Shown: positions 1 to 6,837 of the stretch, piece by piece
How the letters are laid out: each line of letters opens with the position of its first letter
How positions within the stretch are numbered: position 1 is the stretch's first letter
Assembly: GCA_900551775.1 (NCBI GenBank)
Contig: URXI01000029.1
Span: 1-23,637 of the forward strand
Length of the DNA: 23,637 nucleotides
Source of the DNA: an uncultured Eubacterium sp.
GTDB lineage: Bacteria; Bacillota; Clostridia; Peptostreptococcales; Anaerovoracaceae
Reading direction: 5' to 3'
Made by a program: the position numbers and the translations under genes
Notes under the pieces: model-generated
Database searches by the model: none
Seen by the model: the letters and a program-made list of their open reading frames with translations, nothing else
What the model was told of the DNA's origin: nothing

Positions 1-492
1 ATCCTCAAAAATCTCTGGATGCTGCTCTACCAGATAAGCTGCGCCGAATTTGCCCGTTCCCTCTTCGTCGCTGACAAAGAGGAATCTGACATCAAAAGGC
101 AGCTGCAGGCCTTCTTCTTTGATCGCGAGAGCTAGGCCGATGAACATGGCAAGCTCACCTTTCATGTCGATAGCGCCCCTTCCCCAGATATAGCCGTCCT
201 TAACTCCGGCGCCAAAGGGATCACAGGACCATTCCTGATCGGTTACAGGCACCACGTCCACATGACCGTAAAACAGAATCGGCGGTTTCTTCTCTTCAAT
301 GCTTTTCCCTGCAGGGATGCAGGCATAGAGGTTCGGTCTGTCGTCCTCCAGGGCGATGACCCGGCTCTCAATGCCTGCTTCGTCAAACAAAGCCTGCATG
401 TATTCGATACACGGGCGCTCGGGATTGATTCCGCTGGTCGTATCCATTTTGATCAGGTCACAGAGAATCTGATCTGTTCTCGAAAGTTCCAT
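1..492 (-). CDS. M20-family metallopeptidase, N-terminal part (runs off the left edge)
   Basis: This is the first 164 residues of a zinc-dependent M20/M25/M40 amidohydrolase (the group that includes ArgE, DapE and dipeptidases). My reverse-strand translation starts MELSRTDQILCDLIKMDTTS. It shows the first metal-ligand motif YGHVDVVP, the bridging-Asp motif GRGAIDMKG, and the catalytic-Glu motif FVSDEEGTGKFGAAYL, in the usual order. The dimerisation domain and C-terminal ligands lie outside the window. The ATG at 492 follows a GGAG site seven bases away and lies 19 bases after the thioredoxin reductase stop, so the gene is probably the third member of the nudC-trxB operon. Substrate (dipeptide, acylated amino acid or other) cannot be told from this part. 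Confidence 0.88.
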   Translation of the reverse strand, partial: MELSRTDQILCDLIKMDTTSGINPERPCIEYMQALFDEAGIESRVIALEDDRPNLYACIPAGKSIEEKKPPILFYGHVDVVPVTDQEWSCDPFGAGVKDGYIWGRGAIDMKGELAMFIGLALAIKEEGLQLPFDVRFLFVSDEEGTGKFGAAYLVEQHPEIFED

Positions 493-511
493 TTTTTCGT
501 CTCCGTCATGC

Positions 512-1420
512 TTAAGCAAGATTGTTGATATATTCTACGGCGGCAAGTGCCGCGCCGTCTGCTGCAGCTGTTGCCAGCTGTCTTACTTTCTTCGTCCGGC
601 AGTCTCCCGCAGTGAAAACCCCTGGTGTAGCCGTCAGGCAGTCTTCCCCTGCTGCGACATAGCCCTTGTCGTCCAGTCCCGCCACGTCGGCAAAATCTTT
701 GTTGTCTGGCATCTGTCCGATGGCTACGAAAACACCCTGGACGAGAAGGGTGATGACTTCCTCTGTCTTCACATTCTTGACCTTCAGACCGCTGATCATC
801 ACATCACCCACCAGCTCCACAGGAACACTGTTCAGTACAAATTCCACATTATCCTTTTCGCGGAGCCTTTTGACGTTGGCTTCTTCGCCTCTGAACTGAT
901 CTCTTCTGTGAATCAAGTAGACTTTGTCGGCAATGCCCGCCAAAACTTCTGCATCCTCTAAAGCTGTGTTACCGCCTCCGATGACCGCTACGTCGCGGCC
1001 GCGGAAAAAGGCACCATCGCAGGTTGCGCAGTACGAAACCCCTGCACCTGTGTATTTTTCTTCGTTTTCAAGACCCATCGGTCTGTTTTTTGCGCCAGTA
1101 GCGATGATGACAGACTTTGTCTCATAAACAGCACTATCCGTCTTTACTTTTTTCAAAGCGCCGGTGTCCTCGATACCGACTGCTTTCTCGTAGACGATTT
1201 CAGCGCCCAGCTCTGTAGCCTGCTCGTAGAGATTGGTAGCAAGCTCCAAGCCGGAAACCTTTTTGATGCCCGGATAGTTTTCGACCTCCGGCGTATTGAT
1301 GATCTGTCCGCCAAAGCCCTTTGCGTCGATCAAAAGCGTCTTTTTTCCAGCACGCTGACCGTAAATTGCTGCGGAAAGTCCTGCCGGACCCGCTCCTATG
1401 ATTACGATATCGTACATCAT
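512..1420 (-). CDS. trxB: Thioredoxin reductase (NADPH)
   Basis: This flavoenzyme of 302 residues passes electrons from NADPH through FAD and a redox disulfide to thioredoxin in the cytoplasm. All family marks are present: FAD-binding GAGPAG at residues 9-14, redox-active CATC at 131-134, the NADP-binding GGGNTALE at 148-155, HRRDQFR at 171-177 (the double Arg normally contacts the 2'-phosphate and argues for NADPH), and the C-terminal FAD motif VFTAGDC at 268-274. Length is a little short of the usual 305-320 but complete. The start ATG (1418-1420) overlaps the stop of the upstream Nudix gene as ATGA, with an AGAGGAG site inside that gene, indicating translational coupling. A second ATG directly follows and could also be used. 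Confidence 0.96.
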   Translation of the reverse strand: MMYDIVIIGAGPAGLSAAIYGQRAGKKTLLIDAKGFGGQIINTPEVENYPGIKKVSGLELATNLYEQATELGAEIVYEKAVGIEDTGALKKVKTDSAVYETKSVIIATGAKNRPMGLENEEKYTGAGVSYCATCDGAFFRGRDVAVIGGGNTALEDAEVLAGIADKVYLIHRRDQFRGEEANVKRLREKDNVEFVLNSVPVELVGDVMISGLKVKNVKTEEVITLLVQGVFVAIGQMPDNKDFADVAGLDDKGYVAAGEDCLTATPGVFTAGDCRTKKVRQLATAAADGAALAAVEYINNLA

Positions 1421-2238
1421 TTTATCACTCCTCTTTTAAAAACACTCATCATTTCCCTGGTCAGGCTAAATCCGTCATCATCTACAGGCATCTCATCCCG
1501 CTCAAACCATTCTGCCGTAGAAAGTTCCTCTTCGTCCATGGTAATGGTATCATCTCCGTCCAAATCGCAGAAAAAACCTAACAGAAGGTTGCAGTCTGTG
1601 CCCCAGGGCTGACTCTTGTAATATCTGATATTCTTTACTTTCAGGCCGACCTCCTCCATCACCTCTCTGGCAACGGTTTCCTCGGCCGTTTCGCCGATCT
1701 CGGTAAAGCCTGCAATTAACGCGTATTTTTTATATACCCTGCCGTTGTACTTTGTAAGCAGGATTTTGCTGCCGTTGAGAACGCCTACGATGACCGCTGG
1801 TGCGATCTTTGGAAAAACCATGTTGCCGCAAGACTGGCATTTGAGCATTCTCTCTGCATGGGCATGTTCCAGCTTCTCCCCACACCTGCCGCAGAACTGG
1901 TTATCCCGATACCACTGGTAGAGATGATATGCGGTTGCCGCAGCAAAGGCCAGTTCCTTCCACTCGAACTTTCGCAGGTTTCTCGTGGATTCCCATTCAT
2001 ATTGCTCTGGTTTCTCCACCTTTTCCAGTATCAAAAAATATCGTTCTTCGTTGATGCGAAAGAGGTACTGCATCTTGTGTCCGGCAAAATCTGTCGCCTT
2101 CGGCACGATCAAAGTTCCGTCGGCGCACTTTGCGATCAAAATTTTATCTCCGTCAAAGCAGAAGACGTTGTCACGTTCCCCTGCCTCTATCTCCTCGAAT
2201 TCGTTGTACAATTTTTTATCTCCTAAGTCTTGAATCAT
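1417..2238 (-). CDS. nudC: NAD(+) diphosphatase-like Nudix hydrolase (NudC type)
   Basis: The 273-residue protein has the NudC order: a divergent N-terminal domain (1-110), a zinc ribbon with Cys116, Cys119, Cys134 and Cys137, and a Nudix domain whose box fits GX5EX7REUXEEXGU at residues 177-199. NudC enzymes hydrolyse NAD(H) to NMN(H) plus AMP and can remove NAD caps from RNA. The family marker after the Nudix box, SQPWPFPxS, is only half kept here: SQPW at 209-212 is followed by GTDCN, so substrate preference may differ. The ATG at 2238 has an AGAGGTG site five bases upstream. It heads the probable nudC-trxB-M20 operon. I found no convincing sigma-A promoter: the best upstream candidate, TTGTGA with TAAATA at 17 bases, is weak. 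Confidence 0.88.
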   Translation of the reverse strand: MIQDLGDKKLYNEFEEIEAGERDNVFCFDGDKILIAKCADGTLIVPKATDFAGHKMQYLFRINEERYFLILEKVEKPEQYEWESTRNLRKFEWKELAFAAATAYHLYQWYRDNQFCGRCGEKLEHAHAERMLKCQSCGNMVFPKIAPAVIVGVLNGSKILLTKYNGRVYKKYALIAGFTEIGETAEETVAREVMEEVGLKVKNIRYYKSQPWGTDCNLLLGFFCDLDGDDTITMDEEELSTAEWFERDEMPVDDDGFSLTREMMSVFKRGVIK

Positions 2239-2357
2239 GTCACACCTCTGACCTATATATTATTTACACTACCGATTATTTTATCACAAAAAAACGAATT
2301 CGTATAGTTACTAGCTCGCAGCAAGTTTACTCCTCTGTCGCTTTTTCAATAGCTAAT

Positions 2358-2380
2358 AGAAAACGCCCCGAAATGGGGCG
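2358..2380 (-). terminator. Intrinsic terminator of the Rpn pseudogene
   Basis: A CGCCCC/GGGGCG stem (2364-2380, loop of five bases) is followed on the minus strand by TTTTCT. It lies about 45 bases after the stop of the Rpn-type gene and upstream of the nudC operon, so it separates the two units. Confidence 0.75.
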
Positions 2381-2424
2381 CGGTAGACCACGTGATTGAT
2401 ATATTTTTAGGTCCTATTATTTTG

Positions 2425-3264
2425 CTACAGTGCTTCTACTTCTCCTATAGGCAGTCCTGTAATGCCTGAAATGGTTTCCATGTCAAAGCCTATTTCTTTC
2501 ATTTTCCTTGCATTTTCCAATCTAGCTTTGGTCTCCCCCTCAATCAAGCCCTTTTGCTCTCCCTCTGCAAAACTCCGTGCTCTCTCCATCTCAATTTGCA
2601 GTTCTATCCGCTCTTCCAATGTCATCAGCTTTCGCCTCCATTCCGAAGTGTTGTATTTCTCTACCTGGGCATGCAGGGCCTTGATGAATGCATCATCTTT
2701 AGGCACCTCCATACGGTTTATGTAATCAAAAAACGGCACCAGTTCCTGAGGAGTATTCTCTGCAGGAGCCGTTGTATTCACTATTAGTTTAAAGGATTCA
2801 TCGCCGTATGGCAAGTTGTTTTTTACATCATAATTCTGAAAGCTGTAGACTGCCTGTTCTAATCCATAATGGTCAAAGGTGCAGATGAAAATGAACTAGT
2901 TATTTTTCAGTTCCTTATATTTATTCCCTCGGCGCAGCTGGTCGATATCCATGGCAGAAGCATAGTAGCGTCCTCGCATGGGGAGGGCAGTATCGTCAAA
3001 ACGTTGCATTTCGATACTGTCCCATGAATCGTCATCTTCAAAGAGGACATCCAAGCGAACACCTTTTGAGATGATGCCGGTGACGATGGTATTCTGTACC
3101 TCTACATCTGAACCACCTGCAATTCTGAGTTCCTGAATCTGTCTTGCAGGAAAAATTCGATTCAACAGCCCTCTGCAAAGCTCTGCATCGTTCATGACCA
3201 AAGCGAACATGATGTCATTGGTGAGAGGATATTGGATATTTGCAGTATTCCCTTCTATCAGCAT
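2425..3264 (-). pseudogene. Rpn-family recombination-promoting nuclease / PD-(D/E)XK transposase, interrupted by one amber codon
   Basis: Two stretches that look like separate genes (3264-2896 and 2814-2425) are in the same frame and are split by a single TAG at 2896-2898. Reading through gives KELKNN-stop-FIFICTFDHYG, then a further 150 residues, about 279 codons in all, close to the usual size of this family. The N-terminal part has the nuclease core: Asp72 in RLDVLFED and the ExQ pair Glu85/Gln87 in SIEMQ, followed by the RYYASAMDIDQL motif. The C-terminal part is charged and probably helical, as is common in the family. Such proteins are cytoplasmic DNA nucleases linked to RecA-independent recombination and are often multicopy and decaying. 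The start has an AAAGGAG site eight bases away, and promoter and terminator are intact, so the lesion looks recent. The alternative is amber readthrough or a sequencing error. Confidence 0.85.
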
Positions 3265-3324
3265 AGCAATCTCCTTTCGGTTGTTAACTTCAGGTATAAG
3301 TTGTAATTATTGTTATTTTTTTAC

Positions 3325-3353
3325 ATAATATACATTTTACCACTTCGACTCAA
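3325..3353 (-). promoter_or_regulatory. Sigma-A promoter of the Rpn gene
   Basis: On the minus strand TTGAGT (3348-3353) and TATTAT (3325-3330) are separated by exactly 17 bases. Transcription would start near 3318, about 54 bases before the Rpn start codon. Confidence 0.7.
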
Positions 3354-3830
3354 TTATGTCAATAATTTACATATAACCCCCCGCTATTATCTGCCTCAAA
3401 AGTGACAATATCTTAAAGACAAGGAAAACTGTCCAGGAATAACTTCCTGTTACGATAACTTTACGCTTTTTGGGCATATCTGCGTATTCTCGCGTAACCG
3501 AACCCCTGTCAAAAGATTTTAACAGGGGGTATATCTGATTCTGGTTACTTTTCCTATTAATTTTTCTGACTCAAAGGCCATTTAAAATTCATAAAAGTAA
3601 CCGAGATCAGCATATTTCATAGATACTTTAAGGAATCAGGTTCCATATTAAAGTGTATAGCGGGATACGGCGGCTTACACCGCTCCAGCGTTACGCGAGA
3701 CCTCTAGAAAAGTATCAAAAAACCTAACCTTATTGTAAAGAATGACCGACCCATACCCCTATCCAGTATACGTCACGACAAACAATTGCATCATAGAGGT
3801 CATGGGCATTTTCAAAAGGTATCCTGCACC
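3354..3830. other. Gene-free region with nested inverted repeats
   Basis: No supported gene lies here. Several perfect inverted repeats are nested or interleaved: TCTCGCGTAAC 3488-3498 with its complement at 3690-3700 (11 bp); CCCCTGT 3503-3509 with 3522-3528 (7 bp); GGTTACTTTT 3543-3552 with 3593-3602 (10 bp); GATACTTT 3622-3629 with 3709-3716 (8 bp); and a small GGAA/TTCC hairpin near 3632-3644. This could be a folded noncoding RNA or the remains of a small non-autonomous mobile element. No known RNA family was recognised, and no clear promoter or terminator of its own was found. Confidence 0.45.
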
Positions 3831-3876
3831 AAAATAAAAAACGTCGCATTACAGTTTTTCTTTCCTGTAATGCGAC
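3831..3876 (-). terminator. Strong intrinsic terminator of the surface-protein gene
   Basis: A perfect 12-bp stem GTCGCATTACAG (3843-3854) pairs with 3865-3876 across a 10-base loop. On the minus strand it is followed by GTTTTTTATTTT. It lies 32 bases after the stop codon of the gene at 3909. Confidence 0.93.
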
Positions 3877-3908
3877 ATCCTTAAAGCTATGCGTAGTGAT
3901 TTATTTGG

Positions 3909-5978
3909 TTATTTAGCGATTCTGATCGCCTTGTTTGACCACTTGGTGTAGACTTTTGCGCCATCAATCATTCTGACGCCTCTCACCTTGTAGTAGTATC
4001 TTGTGCCTTTCTTCAGAGCCTTGGTGTTCTTGTAGCTCTTCTGAGTTCCCGTCTTTGTGGTGTAGAATGCCTTGGTTCCATATCCGCTGTTCTTCTTCGT
4101 GGATCTGAATACCTGGAAGTAATCGACTTTGAAGCCGTTGCTCTTCTTCCACTTGACGGTGATGGATCCCTTCTTCGCAGAGGAGGAAGCCTTGATGGTC
4201 GTGGCCTTGACACCTGCCTTGAGCCTTGCAGCCTTTGCTTCTGCTGTAACTTTTACTGCAGCGTCAACTGTGGCAGCATCTGCCAGTGCATAGTAGGAGA
4301 AGTGGTCCGTAGTGAACTGATAGTATTTCTTGCCGTTGATGGTGACTACCTTGCCCTGTACTTCTTCTGCCTCGCCCTTGTCGTTGATGAACATGACTTT
4401 GGCGTCATCGCCTAAGCCCGCCGGTAATTCCACGCTGACTGTTGCGGTTCCGCCATTGAAGCTGCTGACCTTTCCTGATGCAGTTTCGACGGTCAGGTCC
4501 AGTACCAGTGTCTTCTCGTCAACCCTGTCCTTGATTGCTTCCGGAAGTGCGTCCTGTGCGACCTTCTCCACTGTAATCTTGACAGTGCCGTCTGCTGCCT
4601 GTCCCGCCACTGTGTTCAGCGCCTTGTTGTCCAGTGTCACCTCGCCTGCCGGTGTGGCCACCTTCAGGTCTGCGGAAGTTTCTTCTGCAATCTTCTTTAC
4701 TGCGTCAGCAGGAAGCGAGGTCTCAACCTTTGCTGTGCCTGCCGGTGCGGTCGTCTCGATGGTCACGGTCGTGTCCACACTCTTTGCTCCTGCTTCTGTT
4801 GCAGTCTTCTCGGCTGCCTTTGCCTGCTCTACCAGCTTGTCGGCTGCTGCCTTTGGAACCTCCGCTGTAGTGGTTGTCCCGGTTGTCGTCGTCTTTGCCG
4901 GTGCGGAAACTTCTGCGCTTGCAGTGGTGTTTCCTGCCTTGTCCTTGGTTACCTCGGTCTTGGATTCCACGCCAGTGGCAGTGTCCTTCTGGGTCGTGGT
5001 GGTCACTGTAGAGCCGTCCGGCTTGGTGGTGGTATCCGTCTTCGGGGTGTCCGGATCAGGCGTCGGGGTTGGTGTTGGGGTCGGGATATAAGCATTTGCA
5101 ACAGTGAATGTCTTCTCGTTGCTAGCTACAACTACACTCGTCTCCCCAGCTTTTACTACCTGATATTTAATCGTATAGGTGCCCGCTTCTTTAAATGCTA
5201 CTCTGAATTTGCTTGTTGCGGTACTCAATGGGAAACCATCCGATGATCCAAAATTTCCTTCTAGTTTATGCCAGGAAGTGCCATCAAAGTATTCACATGA
5301 CGCCAGTTTACCCATTGCGTCTTGGCCATCCTTTGTCAGCGTCGCATTTCCCACTACCATAACTGTACTTCCCTGTGGTAAATTTGTAAATGTACTTATT
5401 TCAAATTCACCTTTTTCACCGACTACGAAATTAGGCAGTCTGATATCGATTGCGCCATCTGCTACGTCAATCGTAACATTCTGCTGTGCAATTACTGTCG
5501 TTGGAGTTGTTGCATCGACTAGTTGAATTTGTGCCGAATACGTCCCAGCCTTAGTGGCTACAATGTAAACATCTGTAGTGACACCGGTCTTATAATTATC
5601 ATCAGTAATTGAAAATCCCTCTGATGGACCCCAACCGACTTTCGCAATGTCATAAGTCCCAGTGGCATCCGTTGCAAATAGCTGTACTCCCGAATCTTGC
5701 GCCAGATCTTTTACGATTACTCTGTAGCTTCCAGTCTTTGTGTCATCTGTGTTTGCCAAAGTTACGCTGGCTTTTTTGTACTTTGATGCATCAAAATCTG
5801 TAGCAAGACCCTGATCATTTGTTGTAATTGCGCCTGCCGCGGCAAGAATCTTTCCTTCTGGTGTATTTACAGTGATTGTGGTCGTACCACCATCTGCAAA
5901 CGCCATCATCGGCATGTAGCACATGACCATGATCAGCGACATCAATATGACCGCTGCTTTCTTCATTTTCTTTTTCAT
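3909..5978 (-). CDS. Secreted surface protein with Ig-like region, Pro/Thr linker and C-terminal Fn3 domain
   Basis: I chose the ATG at 5978 (689 residues): it follows AAAGGAAACGAGGGG and begins a clear signal peptide, MKKKMKKAAVILMSLIMVMC, probably cut after AFA at residue 28. An in-frame ATG at 6032 would add 18 unsuitable residues. Residues about 30-295 look like two or three beta-rich Ig-like domains. A TPTPTPTPDPD linker and a Thr-rich stretch follow (298-375). A middle domain ends in TDHFSYYAL (about 380-568), a motif often seen before the C-terminus of Clostridial surface proteins. The last about 85 residues are a basic fibronectin type III domain. No LPXTG, SLH or transmembrane anchor is visible, so it is secreted or held non-covalently. 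Function is unknown; adhesion or matrix binding is inference. It is divergent from the HTH gene at 6221 and has a long leader. Confidence 0.85.
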   Translation of the reverse strand: MKKKMKKAAVILMSLIMVMCYMPMMAFADGGTTTITVNTPEGKILAAAGAITTNDQGLATDFDASKYKKASVTLANTDDTKTGSYRVIVKDLAQDSGVQLFATDATGTYDIAKVGWGPSEGFSITDDNYKTGVTTDVYIVATKAGTYSAQIQLVDATTPTTVIAQQNVTIDVADGAIDIRLPNFVVGEKGEFEISTFTNLPQGSTVMVVGNATLTKDGQDAMGKLASCEYFDGTSWHKLEGNFGSSDGFPLSTATSKFRVAFKEAGTYTIKYQVVKAGETSVVVASNEKTFTVANAYIPTPTPTPTPDPDTPKTDTTTKPDGSTVTTTTQKDTATGVESKTEVTKDKAGNTTASAEVSAPAKTTTTGTTTTAEVPKAAADKLVEQAKAAEKTATEAGAKSVDTTVTIETTAPAGTAKVETSLPADAVKKIAEETSADLKVATPAGEVTLDNKALNTVAGQAADGTVKITVEKVAQDALPEAIKDRVDEKTLVLDLTVETASGKVSSFNGGTATVSVELPAGLGDDAKVMFINDKGEAEEVQGKVVTINGKKYYQFTTDHFSYYALADAATVDAAVKVTAEAKAARLKAGVKATTIKASSSAKKGSITVKWKKSNGFKVDYFQVFRSTKKNSGYGTKAFYTTKTGTQKSYKNTKALKKGTRYYYKVRGVRMIDGAKVYTKWSNKAIRIAK

Positions 5979-6126
5979 CCCCTCGTTTCCTTTCCTATAA
6001 ATAAAAATTTCCACACAACTTTTGTCGTGCATTAGCTGCTAAGATGCTGAATATCTTTTTGGCGACAGGAGGCTAGCTGCAGAGCGGAACCGCTCTTCCT
6101 CCTATCAAAATATTCCGTCATCTCCT
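5979..6126 (-). promoter_or_regulatory. Structured 5' leader of the surface-protein gene
   Basis: From the predicted start of transcription near 6126 to the ATG there are about 148 bases. Three stems stack within 6049-6115: an outer pair 6049-6058 with 6107-6115 (about nine pairs, one bulge), a middle AGGAGG/CCTCCT pair 6067-6072 with 6098-6103, and an apical 7-bp hairpin 6081-6087 with 6090-6096. The middle stem buries an AGGAGG sequence on the transcript. A 29-codon reading frame (6121-6032) runs through it and its TAA overlaps an ATG as TAATG. I compared it by eye with c-di-GMP, lysine and THF riboswitch cores and saw no match, so its class is unknown. Confidence 0.5.
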
Positions 6127-6132
6127 TTTCAC

Positions 6133-6161
6133 ATTATAGTCGTTTTATAGACTATAGTCAA
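6133..6161 (-). promoter_or_regulatory. Sigma-A promoter of the surface-protein gene
   Basis: On the minus strand TTGACT (6156-6161) and a perfect TATAAT (6133-6138) are separated by 17 bases. This is one of the best promoters in the window. Both boxes overlap the inverted-repeat operator 6135-6159. Confidence 0.9.
6135..6159. promoter_or_regulatory. Inverted-repeat operator shared by two divergent promoters
   Basis: The half-site TATAGTC occurs at 6135-6141, inverted as GACTATA at 6150-6156, and again direct at 6153-6159; the last two overlap to form the 10-bp palindrome GACTATAGTC. The element covers the -10 and -35 boxes of the minus-strand promoter and the -35 box of the plus-strand promoter. 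The small HTH protein encoded at 6221 is the natural candidate to bind it, repressing both the surface gene and itself. The binding is inferred from position only. Confidence 0.6.
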
Positions 6162-6183
6162 GGATGTGTATCCAAAATATACT
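6155..6183 (+). promoter_or_regulatory. Promoter of the HTH regulator gene
   Basis: TAGTCA (6155-6160) and TATACT (6178-6183) are separated by 17 bases, placing the transcript start near 6190 and leaving a 30-base leader with the ribosome site. Its -35 box lies opposite the -35 box of the divergent surface-gene promoter. Confidence 0.6.
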
Positions 6184-6220
6184 TTTCTATATAGGAAAAA
6201 TTAGGAAGATTGGAGGCCGC

Positions 6221-6448
6221 ATGATCACTTACAAACCATTCTGGGACACACTCAAGAAAAAAAGCATCAGCACCTATGCGCTCATCAATAAACACGGCAT
6301 TAGCAGTTCCACCATCAACCGGCTGCGTCACGATGAGCCTCTCAGCACCATGACAATCAATGATCTGTGCATGTTTTTACACTGCGATGTCAGCGACATC
6401 ATGCGCTATGTTCCTGATGAAGAATCCGAACAGAACCACTCCGCTTAG
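6221..6448 (+). CDS. Small XRE/Cro-type helix-turn-helix regulator
   Basis: The ATG at 6221 is preceded by TTGGAGG at a spacing of four to five bases, which favours a 75-residue protein over the upstream in-frame start at 6164. Nearly the whole protein is one HTH domain of the short Cro/C1 type: the DNA-binding region is KKSISTYALINKHGISSST followed by INRLRHDEPLSTMTINDLC, and the LCMFLHCDVSDIMRYVPDEE end is typical of this family. It is a cytoplasmic DNA-binding protein, probably a dimeric repressor. It is divergent from the surface-protein gene, and an inverted repeat spans both promoters. Self-regulation and control of the neighbour are likely but inferred. Confidence 0.82.
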   Translation: MITYKPFWDTLKKKSISTYALINKHGISSSTINRLRHDEPLSTMTINDLCMFLHCDVSDIMRYVPDEESEQNHSA

Positions 6449-6509
6449 AGCTTGAATATTCATTTTGGGGCCAAGCTATCGGTTTCCTCTCCTTGCCGGC
6501 AAAAACACA

Positions 6510-6551
6510 AAAGCGGCGCTGCATAACGAATTCGTTATGCAGCGCCGCTTT
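6510..6551. terminator. Bidirectional terminator: 42-bp perfect palindrome
   Basis: The sequence is a perfect palindrome centred between 6530 and 6531 on a GAATTC core. It sits between convergent genes (HTH gene stop at 6448, small membrane protein stop at 6574). On the minus strand it is followed by TTGTGTTTTT; on the plus strand by TATGGTTTGTT, a weaker U-tract. Bidirectional termination is the simplest reading. Confidence 0.8.
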
Positions 6552-6573
6552 ATGGTTTGTTCTAAATCAGCAA

Positions 6574-6804
6574 TTAATCCAGATCTTCCTCTGCCCAGTC
6601 GTCAGTTGACCATTCTTCATCCGGCCAATCCTCGTTGACAAAGATTTTCTTCATGATTCTATCCATGCCGATGACAAGGGTGGTTCCTGCCACAAAGCCG
6701 ACACCCAAAATAGCAAGTGCTGCTTTTGCCGCAGTTGAAGGCCCCTGATTTCTGCCTTTGTCTGCCTTATTCGGCTCTAATTTGTTATCTTTATTTTTTC
6801 CCAT
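6574..6804 (-). CDS. Small single-pass membrane protein of unknown function
   Basis: I chose the ATG at 6804 (76 residues), eight bases after AAAGGAGG; the in-frame GTG at 6810 is too close to that site. The protein has a Lys/Asn-rich hydrophilic start (1-25), one hydrophobic Ala/Gly-rich segment of about 20 residues (AAKAALAILGVGFVAGTTLV, roughly 25-45), and a very acidic Trp-containing tail (EDWPDEEWSTDDWAEEDLD). I do not recognise the family. It begins 33 bases after the cytidylate-kinase-like gene ends and is likely co-transcribed with it, terminating at the 6510-6551 palindrome. Confidence 0.72.
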   Translation of the reverse strand: MGKNKDNKLEPNKADKGRNQGPSTAAKAALAILGVGFVAGTTLVIGMDRIMKKIFVNEDWPDEEWSTDDWAEEDLD

Positions 6805-6837
6805 TTCCACTTCCTCCTTTGTAATCGCAAAACGTTT

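Noticed and set aside
2294..2303. ACGAATTCGT palindrome, also present in the centre of the 6510-6551 palindrome
   Set aside because: Two copies of a 10-base palindrome with an EcoRI-type core can occur by chance and no third copy or functional context was found.
3488..3700. CRISPR or insertion-sequence ends
   Set aside because: Repeats are single inverted pairs rather than regularly spaced direct repeats, and no transposase or target duplication is visible.
3742..3837. 31-residue reading frame in the gene-free stretch (plus strand)
   Set aside because: There is no ribosome site, no known motif, and it runs into the terminator of the opposite gene.
4330..5091. Long open frame (253 codons) opposite the surface-protein gene
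   Set aside because: It is the mirror of a Thr/Ala/Val-rich coding sequence, has no ribosome site and a low-complexity Val/Ser product.
5979..6126. Cyclic-di-GMP or THF riboswitch in the surface-gene leader
   Set aside because: The conserved core sequences of those classes are absent by eye; only a nested-stem shape is shared.
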